This document shows positions 7,855 to 15,545 of a DNA stretch of 23,110 bases, one piece after another (position 1 is the stretch's first letter; each line of letters starts with the position of its first letter). Source of the stretch: Rhodobacteraceae bacterium UBA1957 (GTDB taxonomy: Bacteria > Pseudomonadota > Alphaproteobacteria > Rhodobacterales > Rhodobacteraceae); assembly GCA_002336405.1 (NCBI GenBank), contig DDEJ01000009.1:9538-32647 (forward strand). Direction: 5' to 3'. A model generated the notes under the pieces. It made no database searches, was not told the origin of the DNA, and worked only from the letters and a program-made list of their open reading frames with translations. The position numbers and the translations under genes were made by a program.

Positions 7855-8016
7855 ATGCACCAGGCACCGGAAATCAAAGAAATAAATAAGACCATTCTGA
7901 GAGACCCTCCGTTGGACCCACGTGACTGGCTTGTCATGTTTTTTGACCGCCCCCAACCGGAAACTATGGGCATGGAATGGTTCCTGACCCCCTTTACCGC
8001 ACAGGAGAGAAACTGA
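7855..8016 (+). CDS. Small hypothetical protein upstream of hemP
   Basis: A 53-residue reading frame from ATG 7855 to TGA 8014-8016. AGGA (7843-7846) lies eight bases before the ATG, and the stop overlaps the hemP start as TGATG. The product is soluble, with two tryptophans and a charged N-terminal half (EIKEINKTILRD), then DPRDWLVMFFDRPQPE and MEWFLTPFTAQERN; it has no signal peptide or membrane helix. I do not recognise the family. Evidence that it is real: the ribosome site, the coupled overlap and an otherwise oversized 5' gap. Alternatively it is a leader whose translation opens the hemP ribosome site AGGAGA, which lies inside its last codons. Confidence 0.5.
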   Translation: MHQAPEIKEINKTILRDPPLDPRDWLVMFFDRPQPETMGMEWFLTPFTAQERN

Positions 8017-8186
8017 TGCTCGAACGCAATATTTTGCGCGATGTCGCGCAGCCCGTTACTAAAAAATTACCAACGTATCAGGCCGAAGAATTAACCCAAG
8101 GTGGGCAAGAAGCCCAAATCGTGCTGTCGGAACAAATTTACAACCTACGCATTACCCGCAGTGGCAAATTGATTTTGACAAAATGA
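8016..8186 (+). CDS. hemP: Hemin uptake protein HemP
   Basis: A 56-residue protein of the HemP/HmuP family. The diagnostic C-terminus is QEAQIVLSEQIYNLRITRSG followed by KLILTK, matching the family's beta-rich tail ending in GKLILTK. HemP-type proteins are linked to heme uptake, in some bacteria as activators of the heme-receptor gene; the exact mechanism varies between groups. ATG 8016 has AGGAGA (8002-8007) upstream. The gene is squeezed between two others by TGATG at its start and ATGA at its end, so all three are probably co-translated. No heme receptor or hmuSTUV genes lie in this window, so this is a detached heme locus or its partners lie elsewhere. Confidence 0.85.
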   Translation: MLERNILRDVAQPVTKKLPTYQAEELTQGGQEAQIVLSEQIYNLRITRSGKLILTK

Positions 8187-8662
8187 GCCAGGCTGCTTCT
8201 CAACGTGGTGCAGCGGCTGTTGGCCATCTGCACGATTTGACCCCAATTGAGGCCAGTGCCGTGCTCTATCTGCGGCTTTGGTGCGAAGGTCCTGATGCAC
8301 AGGCGAAGATAAATGGCGATTTCCGTATCGGCTTGGGTGTTGAGCAAGGCAATGATGCTTATGCTGCGCTGTCAAGGCTGACACAATTGATTGTGCAAAA
8401 CGGGCGTCGGCCACTGATGCGGCATGCGCTTGAGTGCCGCTGCATTGGGGCCGACGAATCCTGCTTTGCAACAATGATTGCCAGCGCCGCTGAAAATGAC
8501 CACGAGGACGCGATGCTGTTGGCCTCGGTTATGGTCAACGCTCAAGTGGCCTCAGTTGCGGCTTGCCTCGCTTTTCAGGTTGCAAGTGCATTGAAATCTA
8601 TGACGCGCAGCTGTGATGCGATGATGGCACCTGCCCCCCAACCAGAACCGATTTTTCACTAG
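8183..8662 (+). CDS. Hypothetical protein co-translated with hemP
   Basis: A 159-residue cytosolic-looking protein whose ATG overlaps the hemP stop (ATGA). I cannot assign a named family. It appears largely helical: LTPIEASAVLYLRLWCEG (19-36), a segment around YAALSRLTQLIVQNG (60-74), then the core RRPLMRHALECRCIGADESCF (75-95), and a final helix at about 107-140. The core contains His81, Cys85, Cys87 and Cys94 (H-x3-C-x-C-x6-C), with Cys34 elsewhere: a possible metal, iron-sulfur or heme-binding set. The tail (MAPAPQPEPIFH) looks disordered. The overlap with hemP suggests a role in heme or iron handling; this is inference. It ends in TAG, the only TAG stop among the intact genes here. Confidence 0.75.
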   Translation: MSQAASQRGAAAVGHLHDLTPIEASAVLYLRLWCEGPDAQAKINGDFRIGLGVEQGNDAYAALSRLTQLIVQNGRRPLMRHALECRCIGADESCFATMIASAAENDHEDAMLLASVMVNAQVASVAACLAFQVASALKSMTRSCDAMMAPAPQPEPIFH

Positions 8663-8723
8663 GTAAGACAACTGTGCAAGCGATAGGCACATCGGGTCTG
8701 ACATTGGCACCATCCACGCAATA

Positions 8724-8738
8724 CAAGGGTCACCCTTG
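8724..8738. repeat. 15-bp palindrome at a convergent gene end
   Basis: CAAGGGT-C-ACCCTTG is perfectly symmetrical apart from its central base and covers the stop codon of the EamA gene. No T-run follows, and the loop is too small for a normal terminator. The 67-bp gap between the two convergent genes holds nothing else I can name. Confidence 0.3.
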
Positions 8739-9653
8739 AGGCGTCATCCCGCCGCGTGCGCGGCCGCGCTGCAAACCCAGTTGCCGCTCGCGCCAGATAA
8801 TCAAAATGCCTGCGCAAATTACTAAAACAACTCCAAACATCATGGTGGCACCGGGGATTTCGTCAAATATGAAATACCCAATAATCAACGCGCCCAGCAT
8901 CGAGGCGTAGTCAAACGGCGCCACAACCGAGGCTTCCGCAAACCGATAGGATGAGGTCAGAAAAATCTGGCCCAACCCACCAAGCAACCCCGCCGAAATC
9001 AACAAAGCTGCCTGCTGCGGCGACGGCAGAACCCAGCCAAAGGGGATGGTTAACAACGACAGCGACGTCGAGGTGATCGTAAAGTAAAAGACAATTGCCG
9101 AAATTTCCTCAATGGGCGCCAATTTTCGCAGATAGACCTGCGCCAAAGCTGAAAATACCGCGCCGGTCAAAACCAGTATTGCACCCAAAGTCGTGGCAAT
9201 CTCGGCCTCTGGTCCAGACAATACTGTCAGCCTTGGCGATAAAATGATCATCACCCCCGCCAAGCCCAGTCCCACTGCGGCAAGGCGAAACGCCCGTACT
9301 GTCTCACCCAGAAACATCGCGGCAAAAACCACCGTAAGCAATGGTGCCGCATAGCTGATCGCGGTCACCTCAGGCAGTGGCAACAAACCCAAACCTGTAA
9401 AAAAAAGCCCCATCGCCGCCGTCCCGGCAAAGCCACGCCAGAAATGCCCGATGGGCGAGATCACACGCAAGCCAGTGCGCAGATTGCCACGCATCAAAAG
9501 CCAGATAAAAATGACCGGCAACGCAAAAAATGACCGAAAGAATACCGCTTCTCCAGGCGGTATGTCAGCTGAGGTTGCTTTGATCAGCGCGGACATGATG
9601 ATGAACATCGCAACCGAAATGAGCTTGTATAATATGCCACGCGCCGACGCCAT
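8730..9653 (-). CDS. EamA/DMT family transporter
   Basis: A 307-residue inner-membrane protein with about ten hydrophobic helices arranged as two EamA repeats (about residues 5-140 and 155-290). PPGEAVFFRSFFALP and LPLPEVTAISYAAPLLTVVFAA are typical of the drug/metabolite exporter superfamily, including RibN-like proteins. The substrate cannot be read from sequence. RibN-type riboflavin transport is one possibility, but no FMN riboswitch is seen upstream. ATG 9653 is preceded by GGGAGA. It lies 61 bp after msrA and could be read from the same transcript. The C-terminal tail (RQLGLQRGRARGGMTPQG) is basic and cytosolic. Confidence 0.88.
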   Translation of the reverse strand: MASARGILYKLISVAMFIIMSALIKATSADIPPGEAVFFRSFFALPVIFIWLLMRGNLRTGLRVISPIGHFWRGFAGTAAMGLFFTGLGLLPLPEVTAISYAAPLLTVVFAAMFLGETVRAFRLAAVGLGLAGVMIILSPRLTVLSGPEAEIATTLGAILVLTGAVFSALAQVYLRKLAPIEEISAIVFYFTITSTSLSLLTIPFGWVLPSPQQAALLISAGLLGGLGQIFLTSSYRFAEASVVAPFDYASMLGALIIGYFIFDEIPGATMMFGVVLVICAGILIIWRERQLGLQRGRARGGMTPQG

Positions 9654-9714
9654 TGGGGTCTCCCTTTAAAGGTAGGTCCCAAACATCGCAACGATCCTGC
9701 AAGTATCAATCGCG

Positions 9715-10212
9715 TTAGGCAAGCACCCAATCAGGCCGAATGTAGTGGCAAGTGTACCCATTTGGAACCCGTTCTAAGTAATCTTGATGCGCCGGCTCGG
9801 CTTGCCAAAAATCCCCAGCTTTGGACATTTTCGTGGTGACGCGCCCGGGCCACTTACCACTGGCGTTGACGTCGGAAATCACTTGTGTTGCGGTCTCTTT
9901 TTGCGCCGCATTGACATAGAAAATCTCAGATCGATAAGAGCTGCCGCGGTCATTACCTTGGCGGTCCGGGGTTGACGGATCGTGGATCTGAAAAAAGAAC
10001 TCTAGCAATTGGCGGTAGCTGAGCTTGGCAGGGTCAAAAAAAACCTCAATAGATTCGGCATGGCCGGTATTGCCACGTTTCAGCTTTTCATAGGTTGCAT
10101 TGGGCACCGTGCCGCCAGTGTACCCCACCCGTGTCAAGCTCACCCCCGGACGGCGCCGGATCAAATCCTGCATGCCCCAGAAACAACCTCCGGCAAAAAC
10201 TGCGCGCTCCAT
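9715..10212 (-). CDS. msrA: Peptide-methionine (S)-S-oxide reductase MsrA
   Basis: A 165-residue enzyme that reduces the S form of methionine sulfoxide, in proteins or free. The catalytic motif GGCFWG holds Cys10. [15 protein letters not shown] and [22 protein letters not shown] are all family signatures. Cys155 in GYTCHY near the C-terminus is the likely resolving cysteine; a second recycling cysteine seen in longer homologues is absent. The start overlaps the msrB stop by one base (TAATG), so the two repair enzymes, which treat opposite stereoisomers, are co-translated. No signal peptide; cytosolic. Confidence 0.95.
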   Translation of the reverse strand: MERAVFAGGCFWGMQDLIRRRPGVSLTRVGYTGGTVPNATYEKLKRGNTGHAESIEVFFDPAKLSYRQLLEFFFQIHDPSTPDRQGNDRGSSYRSEIFYVNAAQKETATQVISDVNASGKWPGRVTTKMSKAGDFWQAEPAHQDYLERVPNGYTCHYIRPDWVLA

Positions 10213-10658
10213 TACAAATCCTCCACTTTGGTTATATAGTCACCATAGCCTTCCGCCACCATATCATCACGCGGAATAAACCGCAGGCTGGCAGAGTTTA
10301 TACAATAACGCAGTCCGCCGCGGTGCCTCGGGCCATCGGGGAACACATGTCCCAAGTGACTGTCGCCATGGGTACTGCGCACCTCGGTGCGGACCATGCC
10401 GTGCGTACTGTCGCGCAGCTCGGTCACGAAATCTTGCGTGACCGGCTTGGTAAAGCTGGGCCAGCCACAGCGGCTATCAAATTTGTCCGATGAGGTAAAT
10501 AACGGCTCGCCAGAAACAATATCGACATAAAGACCGGGATCTTTGTTGTTGAGATATTTTCCGGTTCCGGCACGCTCTGTGCCACTTTTTTGGGTGACCC
10601 AGAAAGCCTCTTCATCCAAAGCTGAAATCACGTCGTGGTTTTTTTCGTATTTTGCCAT
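10212..10658 (-). CDS. msrB: Peptide-methionine (R)-S-oxide reductase MsrB
   Basis: A 148-residue repair enzyme for the R form of methionine sulfoxide. The catalytic cysteine is Cys119 in [11 protein letters not shown]; the likely resolving cysteine is Cys64 in [18 protein letters not shown] (101-110) is the family signature. Both zinc-holding CxxC pairs of many MsrB proteins are missing: the positions read Asp46/Ser49 and Ser95/Gly98. This is therefore a zinc-free form. ATG 10658 has GAGG five bases upstream; an upstream in-frame start at 10706 lacks support. It is first in the msrB-msrA pair. Confidence 0.95.
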   Translation of the reverse strand: MAKYEKNHDVISALDEEAFWVTQKSGTERAGTGKYLNNKDPGLYVDIVSGEPLFTSSDKFDSRCGWPSFTKPVTQDFVTELRDSTHGMVRTEVRSTHGDSHLGHVFPDGPRHRGGLRYCINSASLRFIPRDDMVAEGYGDYITKVEDL

Positions 10659-10684
10659 AGTAACCTCGTAAAACCTGTCATTAG

Positions 10685-10713
10685 TTAAGATGGAGCAGAC
10701 GGGCAAAAGTCAA
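10685..10713 (-). promoter_or_regulatory. Putative msrB promoter
   Basis: On the minus strand TTGACT (10713-10708), a 17-bp spacer and TCTTAA (10690-10685), ending 26 bases before the msrB ATG. The -35 is good and the -10 is weak. Confidence 0.4.
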
Positions 10714-10728
10714 AGGTTTCTTTCATCC

Positions 10729-10748
10729 AGATCAATTGATTGTGATCT
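10729..10748. promoter_or_regulatory. Inverted repeat upstream of msrB promoter
   Basis: AGATCA-N8-TGATCT is a perfect 6-bp dyad with an 8-bp spacer; inside it ATCAATTGAT is itself a palindrome. It is about 15 bp upstream of the msrB -35, where an activator would bind. Without a T-run it is not a terminator for the hydantoinase gene. The rest of the 191-bp gap (10659-10849) shows nothing recognisable. Confidence 0.35.
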
Positions 10749-10849
10749 ATTGTCGCCTTGCCGCCAACCACAGCACCTACTCCGCAAACCATCGCACTCG
10801 GTCTTTCGGTGCCAAACCCAAGCCGGCGGATGAAAATAACCAGCACAAA

Positions 10850-12889
10850 TCAACCGCGCACCTGCGCGCAGGCAATACGCGGGCGACCACTGGCTTCGAC
10901 CTGTATTGTGGCCTCAAGAAAGACCTCGCGGGCCTGTGTGTGCGCCCGGCGAATGTCACGCTGGGCTGTGATTTGTATGTCACCAGCCCCTGCCGTCAGC
11001 GCCGCCTCAGCAACCGCATCGCGCAAGCGGTCTTCCAAGAGCGCCATCGCTGTCTCGGCATCGGCAAGATCTTGTGGCCCAGTTTCAAAATGCACCCGAA
11101 AACATCCCTCTGAGGGCGATGTCACAACCCCAGTTTTACGCAATGTCACCCGGCCGACAACCGCGCCGATGGCATTGGCAACCCCGGCATGCCGGGACAG
11201 TATCATCTCGCAACCAAGCCGCGCCCCAACCGCTGGATAATAAGTGCTGGCCGAGGCACCAAGCCCGATCACTGGCACGTTTAAGCCTGTATTCAGCGCC
11301 AGTAGACCACGGTGTCCGTCAAGCCCCCTTTGCATCAGAACATGCTGAGCCAGTTGCGCCCCTGACAGCCCAAACGGGGTTTCTTCCGCATCAAAGGCGG
11401 TCTCTAACAGCGCCAATTCAGTTTGCCGGGTCAGTTGATCAACAATGGCTCTGGCCATAACAACCGGATCTTTGGCAAAACTCTCGCCGGCCCCGGCACG
11501 GCGACGCCCGAATAACTGCAGCGCTTTACGCGCTGCGGCGCAATCCCAAAAGGTTGCCAGCCCCAGCACATGACTGGCATCTGACGGTGTCACGCTGGAC
11601 AGTTGCACCAAGCCGCGCGCCAGCAAGCGCTGCAAAGAGCGGGTTTCGAGGCGCGTATTCAAGACAGCATCAAGCGGCTGAACCCCGTCACCTATCCGTG
11701 TCAGAACCGCCGCGTCGCGAGCTTCCAACCCGTCTATCCGCCCATCTTGGGGATCCTCTGCCGAGCTGTGGCTAACCCGCCGTACGAAACAGCCGTCATA
11801 CTCAGCCGATATAGGATTGCCAAGTTGCCGCTCCAATGTCGCATGAACGATATCGGATGCCTCAACCGCCAACAGGCTCACCGGCAACACCCGCCGCGGC
11901 CCAAGCGTCACCCCGCTTTTCAACCCCTCAGCAATGAAATGCACCTCGCTGTCGCCCCCCAATCCACTGGTGCGCATTGCAACCGCCTCAACCATTGTCC
12001 GGTAAGGCCCGACCTGCGCGCCTGCCGGATCAATTGTCGGCCGCCCGTCGCGTAGAACCGCAATATCGGTCGTGGTGCCCCCGATATCAGACACCAGCGC
12101 ATGCTCAGCCCCGGTCAGCCAGCGCGCGCCAACAATCGAGGCCGCCGGCCCGCTGAGGATCGTCTCAATCGGCCGCTCCCGCGCCATGGCTGCTGAAATC
12201 AAAGCCCCATCACCACGCACCACCATCAAAGGCGCGTTGACGCCTGATGCGATCAAAGCGTCCTGCGCCCGTCCGATCAGGCGGTCAATCATACCGATTA
12301 GCCGAGCGTTTAACAGCGCAGTCAACGCCCGCTTGGGCCCGTTCAGTTTTGCCGACAAATGATGCGAGCACGACACCGGCGCACCGGTGGCCGCGCGAAT
12401 GATCTCGGCTGCTTTTAATTCATGCGCGGGATTGCGGGTGCCAAACTGGCTGGCCACCGCAAAGGCCGACACCCCCACAAGACCCGCCAGCCAGTCAGAC
12501 AGCGCCACACCGTCCAAAGGGGCGGCTTCGACACCGGCGTGTGTATGCCCGCCCTCTAAAACGATCAACGGATCACCCGCAAGAGCATCAGTCAAACCAT
12601 GTGTGGCAAGATCTTTTCTATTAAACCCGATATAGACCAGCGCCACACGACCGCCGTGCCCTTCTACCAGCGCGTTGGTTGCCAGAGTGGTTGACAGCGC
12701 CGCCATGGCGATAGACGCGGGATCAACACCTGCGCGGTCGATCACCGCCGCAACAGACGCGCCGATTCCCTGCGCCAGATCGCTTCGGGTCGTCAGGGAT
12801 TTTGCACTGGCAAGTACCGTTTTATCATCTTCCACCAGAACCGCGTCAGTATAGGTTCCACCGGTATCAACCCCTAACAACACCGCCAT
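10850..12889 (-). CDS. Hydantoinase A/oxoprolinase family protein
   Basis: A 679-residue ATP-dependent amidohydrolase-like protein of the HyuA/N-methylhydantoinase A family, which opens hydantoin or 5-oxoproline rings using ATP. Two actin-like phosphate loops are visible: GVDTGGTYTD (6-15) and DIGGTTTDIAVL (about 267-278). The Hydant_A_N domain covers about 3-180 and the catalytic Hydantoinase_A domain about 200-490. GGAGG six bases before ATG 12889 fixes the start; a longer reading frame upstream is unsupported. The usual HyuB partner is not adjacent on either side, so this is a stand-alone member. It follows queG by 68 bp on the same strand. Substrate unknown. Confidence 0.88.
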   Translation of the reverse strand: MAVLLGVDTGGTYTDAVLVEDDKTVLASAKSLTTRSDLAQGIGASVAAVIDRAGVDPASIAMAALSTTLATNALVEGHGGRVALVYIGFNRKDLATHGLTDALAGDPLIVLEGGHTHAGVEAAPLDGVALSDWLAGLVGVSAFAVASQFGTRNPAHELKAAEIIRAATGAPVSCSHHLSAKLNGPKRALTALLNARLIGMIDRLIGRAQDALIASGVNAPLMVVRGDGALISAAMARERPIETILSGPAASIVGARWLTGAEHALVSDIGGTTTDIAVLRDGRPTIDPAGAQVGPYRTMVEAVAMRTSGLGGDSEVHFIAEGLKSGVTLGPRRVLPVSLLAVEASDIVHATLERQLGNPISAEYDGCFVRRVSHSSAEDPQDGRIDGLEARDAAVLTRIGDGVQPLDAVLNTRLETRSLQRLLARGLVQLSSVTPSDASHVLGLATFWDCAAARKALQLFGRRRAGAGESFAKDPVVMARAIVDQLTRQTELALLETAFDAEETPFGLSGAQLAQHVLMQRGLDGHRGLLALNTGLNVPVIGLGASASTYYPAVGARLGCEMILSRHAGVANAIGAVVGRVTLRKTGVVTSPSEGCFRVHFETGPQDLADAETAMALLEDRLRDAVAEAALTAGAGDIQITAQRDIRRAHTQAREVFLEATIQVEASGRPRIACAQVRG

Positions 12890-12895
12890 GCGCTG

Positions 12896-12900
12896 CCTCC
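12896..12900 (-). promoter_or_regulatory. Ribosome binding site deciding the hydantoinase start
   Basis: GGAGG six bases before ATG 12889, the best such site in the region. It excludes the start 21 codons upstream. Confidence 0.75.
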
Positions 12901-12957
12901 ATCTATCTGCTTGTGACATATGTACCCTGTGCATCGCCCCGTGCCAGCCCATTTACG

Positions 12958-13995
12958 TCATTTTGTAAGTCGCTCAACCGCCCAGCGGGCAGCGTCTGCC
13001 ACCGCCAGATCCGGATCAGCACAAAGGCTTTGGGCAACCGCACGCAATCTGCCCTGTCCAGAATTGCCAATTGCATACAGTACATTGCGCACAAAGCGAT
13101 CGCGACCAATGCGTTTGATCGGACTGCCTGAAAACTTTGTGCGAAACTGCGCATCATCCAAGACAGCCAGATCTGCTAAAGCCGGAGCCACCAGGTCATC
13201 ACGCGCATGATAACGAATTTCTTGTGCCGTCACGGCAAATTTATTCCATGGACAGGCCGCTAGACAATCATCACAGCCATAGATTCGATTGCCCATTTTT
13301 TCCCGCAAGCCCAAATCAACTGGGCCTTTATGCTCGATCGTTAAGTACGAAATACAGCGCCTTGCGTCCAATTGATAGGGTGCCGGAAACGCCTCTGTCG
13401 GACAGGCGGTCAGGCAGGCGCGGCACGATCCACAGTGATCAACCTCGGCTGCATCCACCGGCAGATCGAGCGTTGTGAAAACCGAGCCAATGAAAAACCA
13501 GTTGCCGAGGTCGCGGCTGACAAGATTGGTATGTTTGCCTTGCCAGCCCAGCCCCGCTGCCTGCCCGAGTGGCTTTTCTGGCACTGGGGCAGTGTCAACA
13601 AAGACTTTCACCTCGCCGCCACCCTCGGCAATCAACCAGCGTGCCAGCCGTTTGAGCCGCTTTTTAACCGTATCATGGTAGTCGCGGTTTTGGGCATAGA
13701 CCGAGATGGCACCCGTCTCGGGCTGTGCGAGAGTATCACGCGGATCATGCTTTGGCGTATAGCTTTCGGCCAACATAATCACCGTGCGCGCCGCCGGCCA
13801 CAGGACCTGCGGGGCTGCGCGCCAATGGGTCCGCTCTTCTAACCAGGACATCTGGCCGTGATAGCCCCGCGCCAGAAAAGACGCCAACTGTTCGGGCACC
13901 TGTGGCACATCCCACGGGCGGCATAGGCGGCAGGCGGAAAATCCTTGATCTTTTGCCTGATCAATCAAACGATTTTTGAGCGTCAAAGGTGCCAT
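12958..13995 (-). CDS. queG: Epoxyqueuosine reductase QueG
   Basis: A 345-residue iron-sulfur/cobalamin enzyme that performs the last step of queuosine synthesis, reducing epoxyqueuosine to queuosine in the tRNA anticodon wobble position. [20 protein letters not shown] (132-151) includes the proposed proton donor Asp134. The two [4Fe-4S] cluster motifs are [12 protein letters not shown] (188-199, with Cys214 further on) and [13 protein letters not shown] (241-253). A C-terminal HEAT-like helical segment (about 290-345), used for tRNA contact, is present, so the protein is full length. The start at 13995 has a close, weak AGG site. It lies 23 bp after the glutathione transferase gene. Confidence 0.95.
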   Translation of the reverse strand: MAPLTLKNRLIDQAKDQGFSACRLCRPWDVPQVPEQLASFLARGYHGQMSWLEERTHWRAAPQVLWPAARTVIMLAESYTPKHDPRDTLAQPETGAISVYAQNRDYHDTVKKRLKRLARWLIAEGGGEVKVFVDTAPVPEKPLGQAAGLGWQGKHTNLVSRDLGNWFFIGSVFTTLDLPVDAAEVDHCGSCRACLTACPTEAFPAPYQLDARRCISYLTIEHKGPVDLGLREKMGNRIYGCDDCLAACPWNKFAVTAQEIRYHARDDLVAPALADLAVLDDAQFRTKFSGSPIKRIGRDRFVRNVLYAIGNSGQGRLRAVAQSLCADPDLAVADAARWAVERLTK

Positions 13996-14018
13996 GGGCC
14001 TATGCTAGACTCTGAGCG

Positions 14019-14684
14019 TTAAAAATCCAAATCAGCATAATGCGACGGCTGTGGGAAGCCCGGAACTTGGTCAGCCAGAATCGAGCGGAAGGCCGGGCGA
14101 GATTTGATCTTGGCATACCAATCCTTGAGGGCTTTGGACCGATGCCAATCAACATCAGATATATAATCCAGCGCCGAAAGATGCGCTGCAGCCGCAAAAT
14201 CTGCCAAGCTCATCAAATCGCCAGCCAGCCAGCTCCTTTGCTCCAACAGCCATGCAATATAATCAAGATGATATTTTATCTTTTTTGCGCCATCCTTGAC
14301 GTTCTTACTATCGGGATAGCCTTGCCCCATGATCTTTTTAGTCACCCGTTCATAGACCAGCTTAGAGGTCACATCGCGGTGAAATTTATCATCAAACCAC
14401 CCCACAAGACGCCGGACCTCATAGCGTTGGTGAATATCAACTGGCATAAGCGACGGATTGGGATATTTTTCTTCAAGATATTCGCAGATCGCGGCACTCT
14501 CGGACATGATCTTTCCGTCAATTTCCAAAACCGGAACTTTTGCAGCGGGGTTGCGCCGCAGAAAGCTGGGGTCCCGTTCCCAATAGCGCTCCTCAATCAA
14601 TTCACACTCGATGCGCTTCTCGGCCAATATCAGGCGGACCTTGCGACAGTAGGGGGACATTGCGATATGATAAAGACGGGCCAT
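14019..14684 (-). CDS. Glutathione S-transferase family protein
   Basis: A 221-residue two-domain protein. The thioredoxin-like N-terminal domain (1-80) has SPYCRKVRL (10-18; Ser10 or Cys13 as glutathione-activating residue), the cis-proline AKVPVLEID and the ESAAICEYLEE glutathione-binding motif. The helical C-terminal domain (about 90-210) includes SLADFAAAAHLSALDY. I chose ATG 14684 because the family aligns from MARLYHI. An upstream in-frame ATG at 14720 has a better AGGG site and would add 12 residues (MGQNKKKWNLRP), so the start is not certain. Probably stress or detoxification related; the substrate is unknown. Confidence 0.88.
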   Translation of the reverse strand: MARLYHIAMSPYCRKVRLILAEKRIECELIEERYWERDPSFLRRNPAAKVPVLEIDGKIMSESAAICEYLEEKYPNPSLMPVDIHQRYEVRRLVGWFDDKFHRDVTSKLVYERVTKKIMGQGYPDSKNVKDGAKKIKYHLDYIAWLLEQRSWLAGDLMSLADFAAAAHLSALDYISDVDWHRSKALKDWYAKIKSRPAFRSILADQVPGFPQPSHYADLDF

Positions 14685-14744
14685 CGGGCGGAGATTCCAC
14701 TTTTTTTTATTCTGCCCCATCAATGCCCTGCAAACCAAAAGTTT

Positions 14745-15455
14745 TCAATCCTCGAAACAGGCTGATCTTTGATCCTTAAGAATAGTTGCCGCACCATCTG
14801 CGATGGCAACAGCGCGCGCGCGCACATAAGATGTGGGTTGAGAGGCCGAACGTGTTTTTGGCGATGGCAATATTGCTGCAAGCCTCGCCGCCTGAACCGC
14901 CGTAAGGTTTTTTGGCTCAACCCTGAAATAATACTGCGAGGCGGCGTGAACCCCGAACACACCCGTGCCAAACTCGGCAACATTGAGATAAATTTCTACT
15001 ATCCTCTTTTTAGGCCACAACACCTCGACCAAGGGCGTTAAAATCGCCTCAAACGCCTTGCGCACCCAGCTGCGCGCTGGCCATAAAAATACATTTTTAA
15101 CGGTTTGTTGGGTTAGCGTCGATGCGCCCCTTCGGCCGCCATCGGCAAGCGCGGTACGAATCGCCGCAAGGTCAAAACCCCAGTGCAGACAGAAATTCGC
15201 GTCTTCTGCCGCAACAACCGATCGCGCCAAAACCGGCGCAATGTCGTCCATTGGGGTCCAAAGGGCCTCGACATTTCCAAGCCGTTGCTTTTCTTGCCAA
15301 ATGTAATAGGTCGTCGTCGGGTTCACCCAATTTAGCAGAAAAACAACGGCAATACTCCCGCCAATTATCACAATTAGAAATGACTGCAGCCCATGCCGCA
15401 ACAACGATAATAGCAAGGGCGCCTCGTCAGGCGCTGGGGCCGGTTCTTGTGACAT
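14745..15455 (-). CDS. mtgA: Monofunctional peptidoglycan glycosyltransferase MtgA
   Basis: A 236-residue inner-membrane GT51 enzyme that polymerises lipid II into glycan strands in the periplasm. One N-terminal anchor helix (about 23-43) follows a short proline-rich cytosolic tail. GT51 motifs: EDANFCLHWG (84-93, catalytic Glu84), GASTLTQQTVKNVFL (110-124), RKAFEA, and KRIVEIYLNVAEFG (150-163). There is no transpeptidase domain, hence monofunctional. The start at 15524 is rejected because it lies inside the gltB terminator hairpin; ATG 15455 gives the natural length. First gene of an apparent mtgA-gst-queG-hydantoinase run with gaps of 60, 23 and 68 bp. Confidence 0.93.
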   Translation of the reverse strand: MSQEPAPAPDEAPLLLSLLRHGLQSFLIVIIGGSIAVVFLLNWVNPTTTYYIWQEKQRLGNVEALWTPMDDIAPVLARSVVAAEDANFCLHWGFDLAAIRTALADGGRRGASTLTQQTVKNVFLWPARSWVRKAFEAILTPLVEVLWPKKRIVEIYLNVAEFGTGVFGVHAASQYYFRVEPKNLTAVQAARLAAILPSPKTRSASQPTSYVRARAVAIADGAATILKDQRSACFED

Positions 15456-15497
15456 AATTTCTTTTATAAACGTCACCGCAGCCTTATAAAAGCCAAC

Positions 15498-15538
15498 AAA
15501 AAAAATACGGCACCCCCAAAGCAATTATCCGGGGTGCC
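15498..15538 (-). terminator. Intrinsic terminator of gltB
   Basis: On the minus strand GGCACCCC (15538-15531), a 14-nt loop, GGGGTGCC (15516-15509), then TAT and a T-run ending at 15498. It begins 8 bases after the gltB stop. Strong stem and eight consecutive Ts. Confidence 0.9.
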
Positions 15539-15545
15539 TGTAAGG

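Noticed and set aside
7771..7973. Two minus-strand frames of about 60 codons antisense to the small gene upstream of hemP
   Set aside because: No ribosome site; the plus-strand frame has a ribosome site and is coupled to hemP, so the opposite strand is taken as a shadow.
15456..15524. Longer N-terminus for mtgA
   Set aside because: It would start inside the hairpin of the gltB terminator and has no ribosome site.
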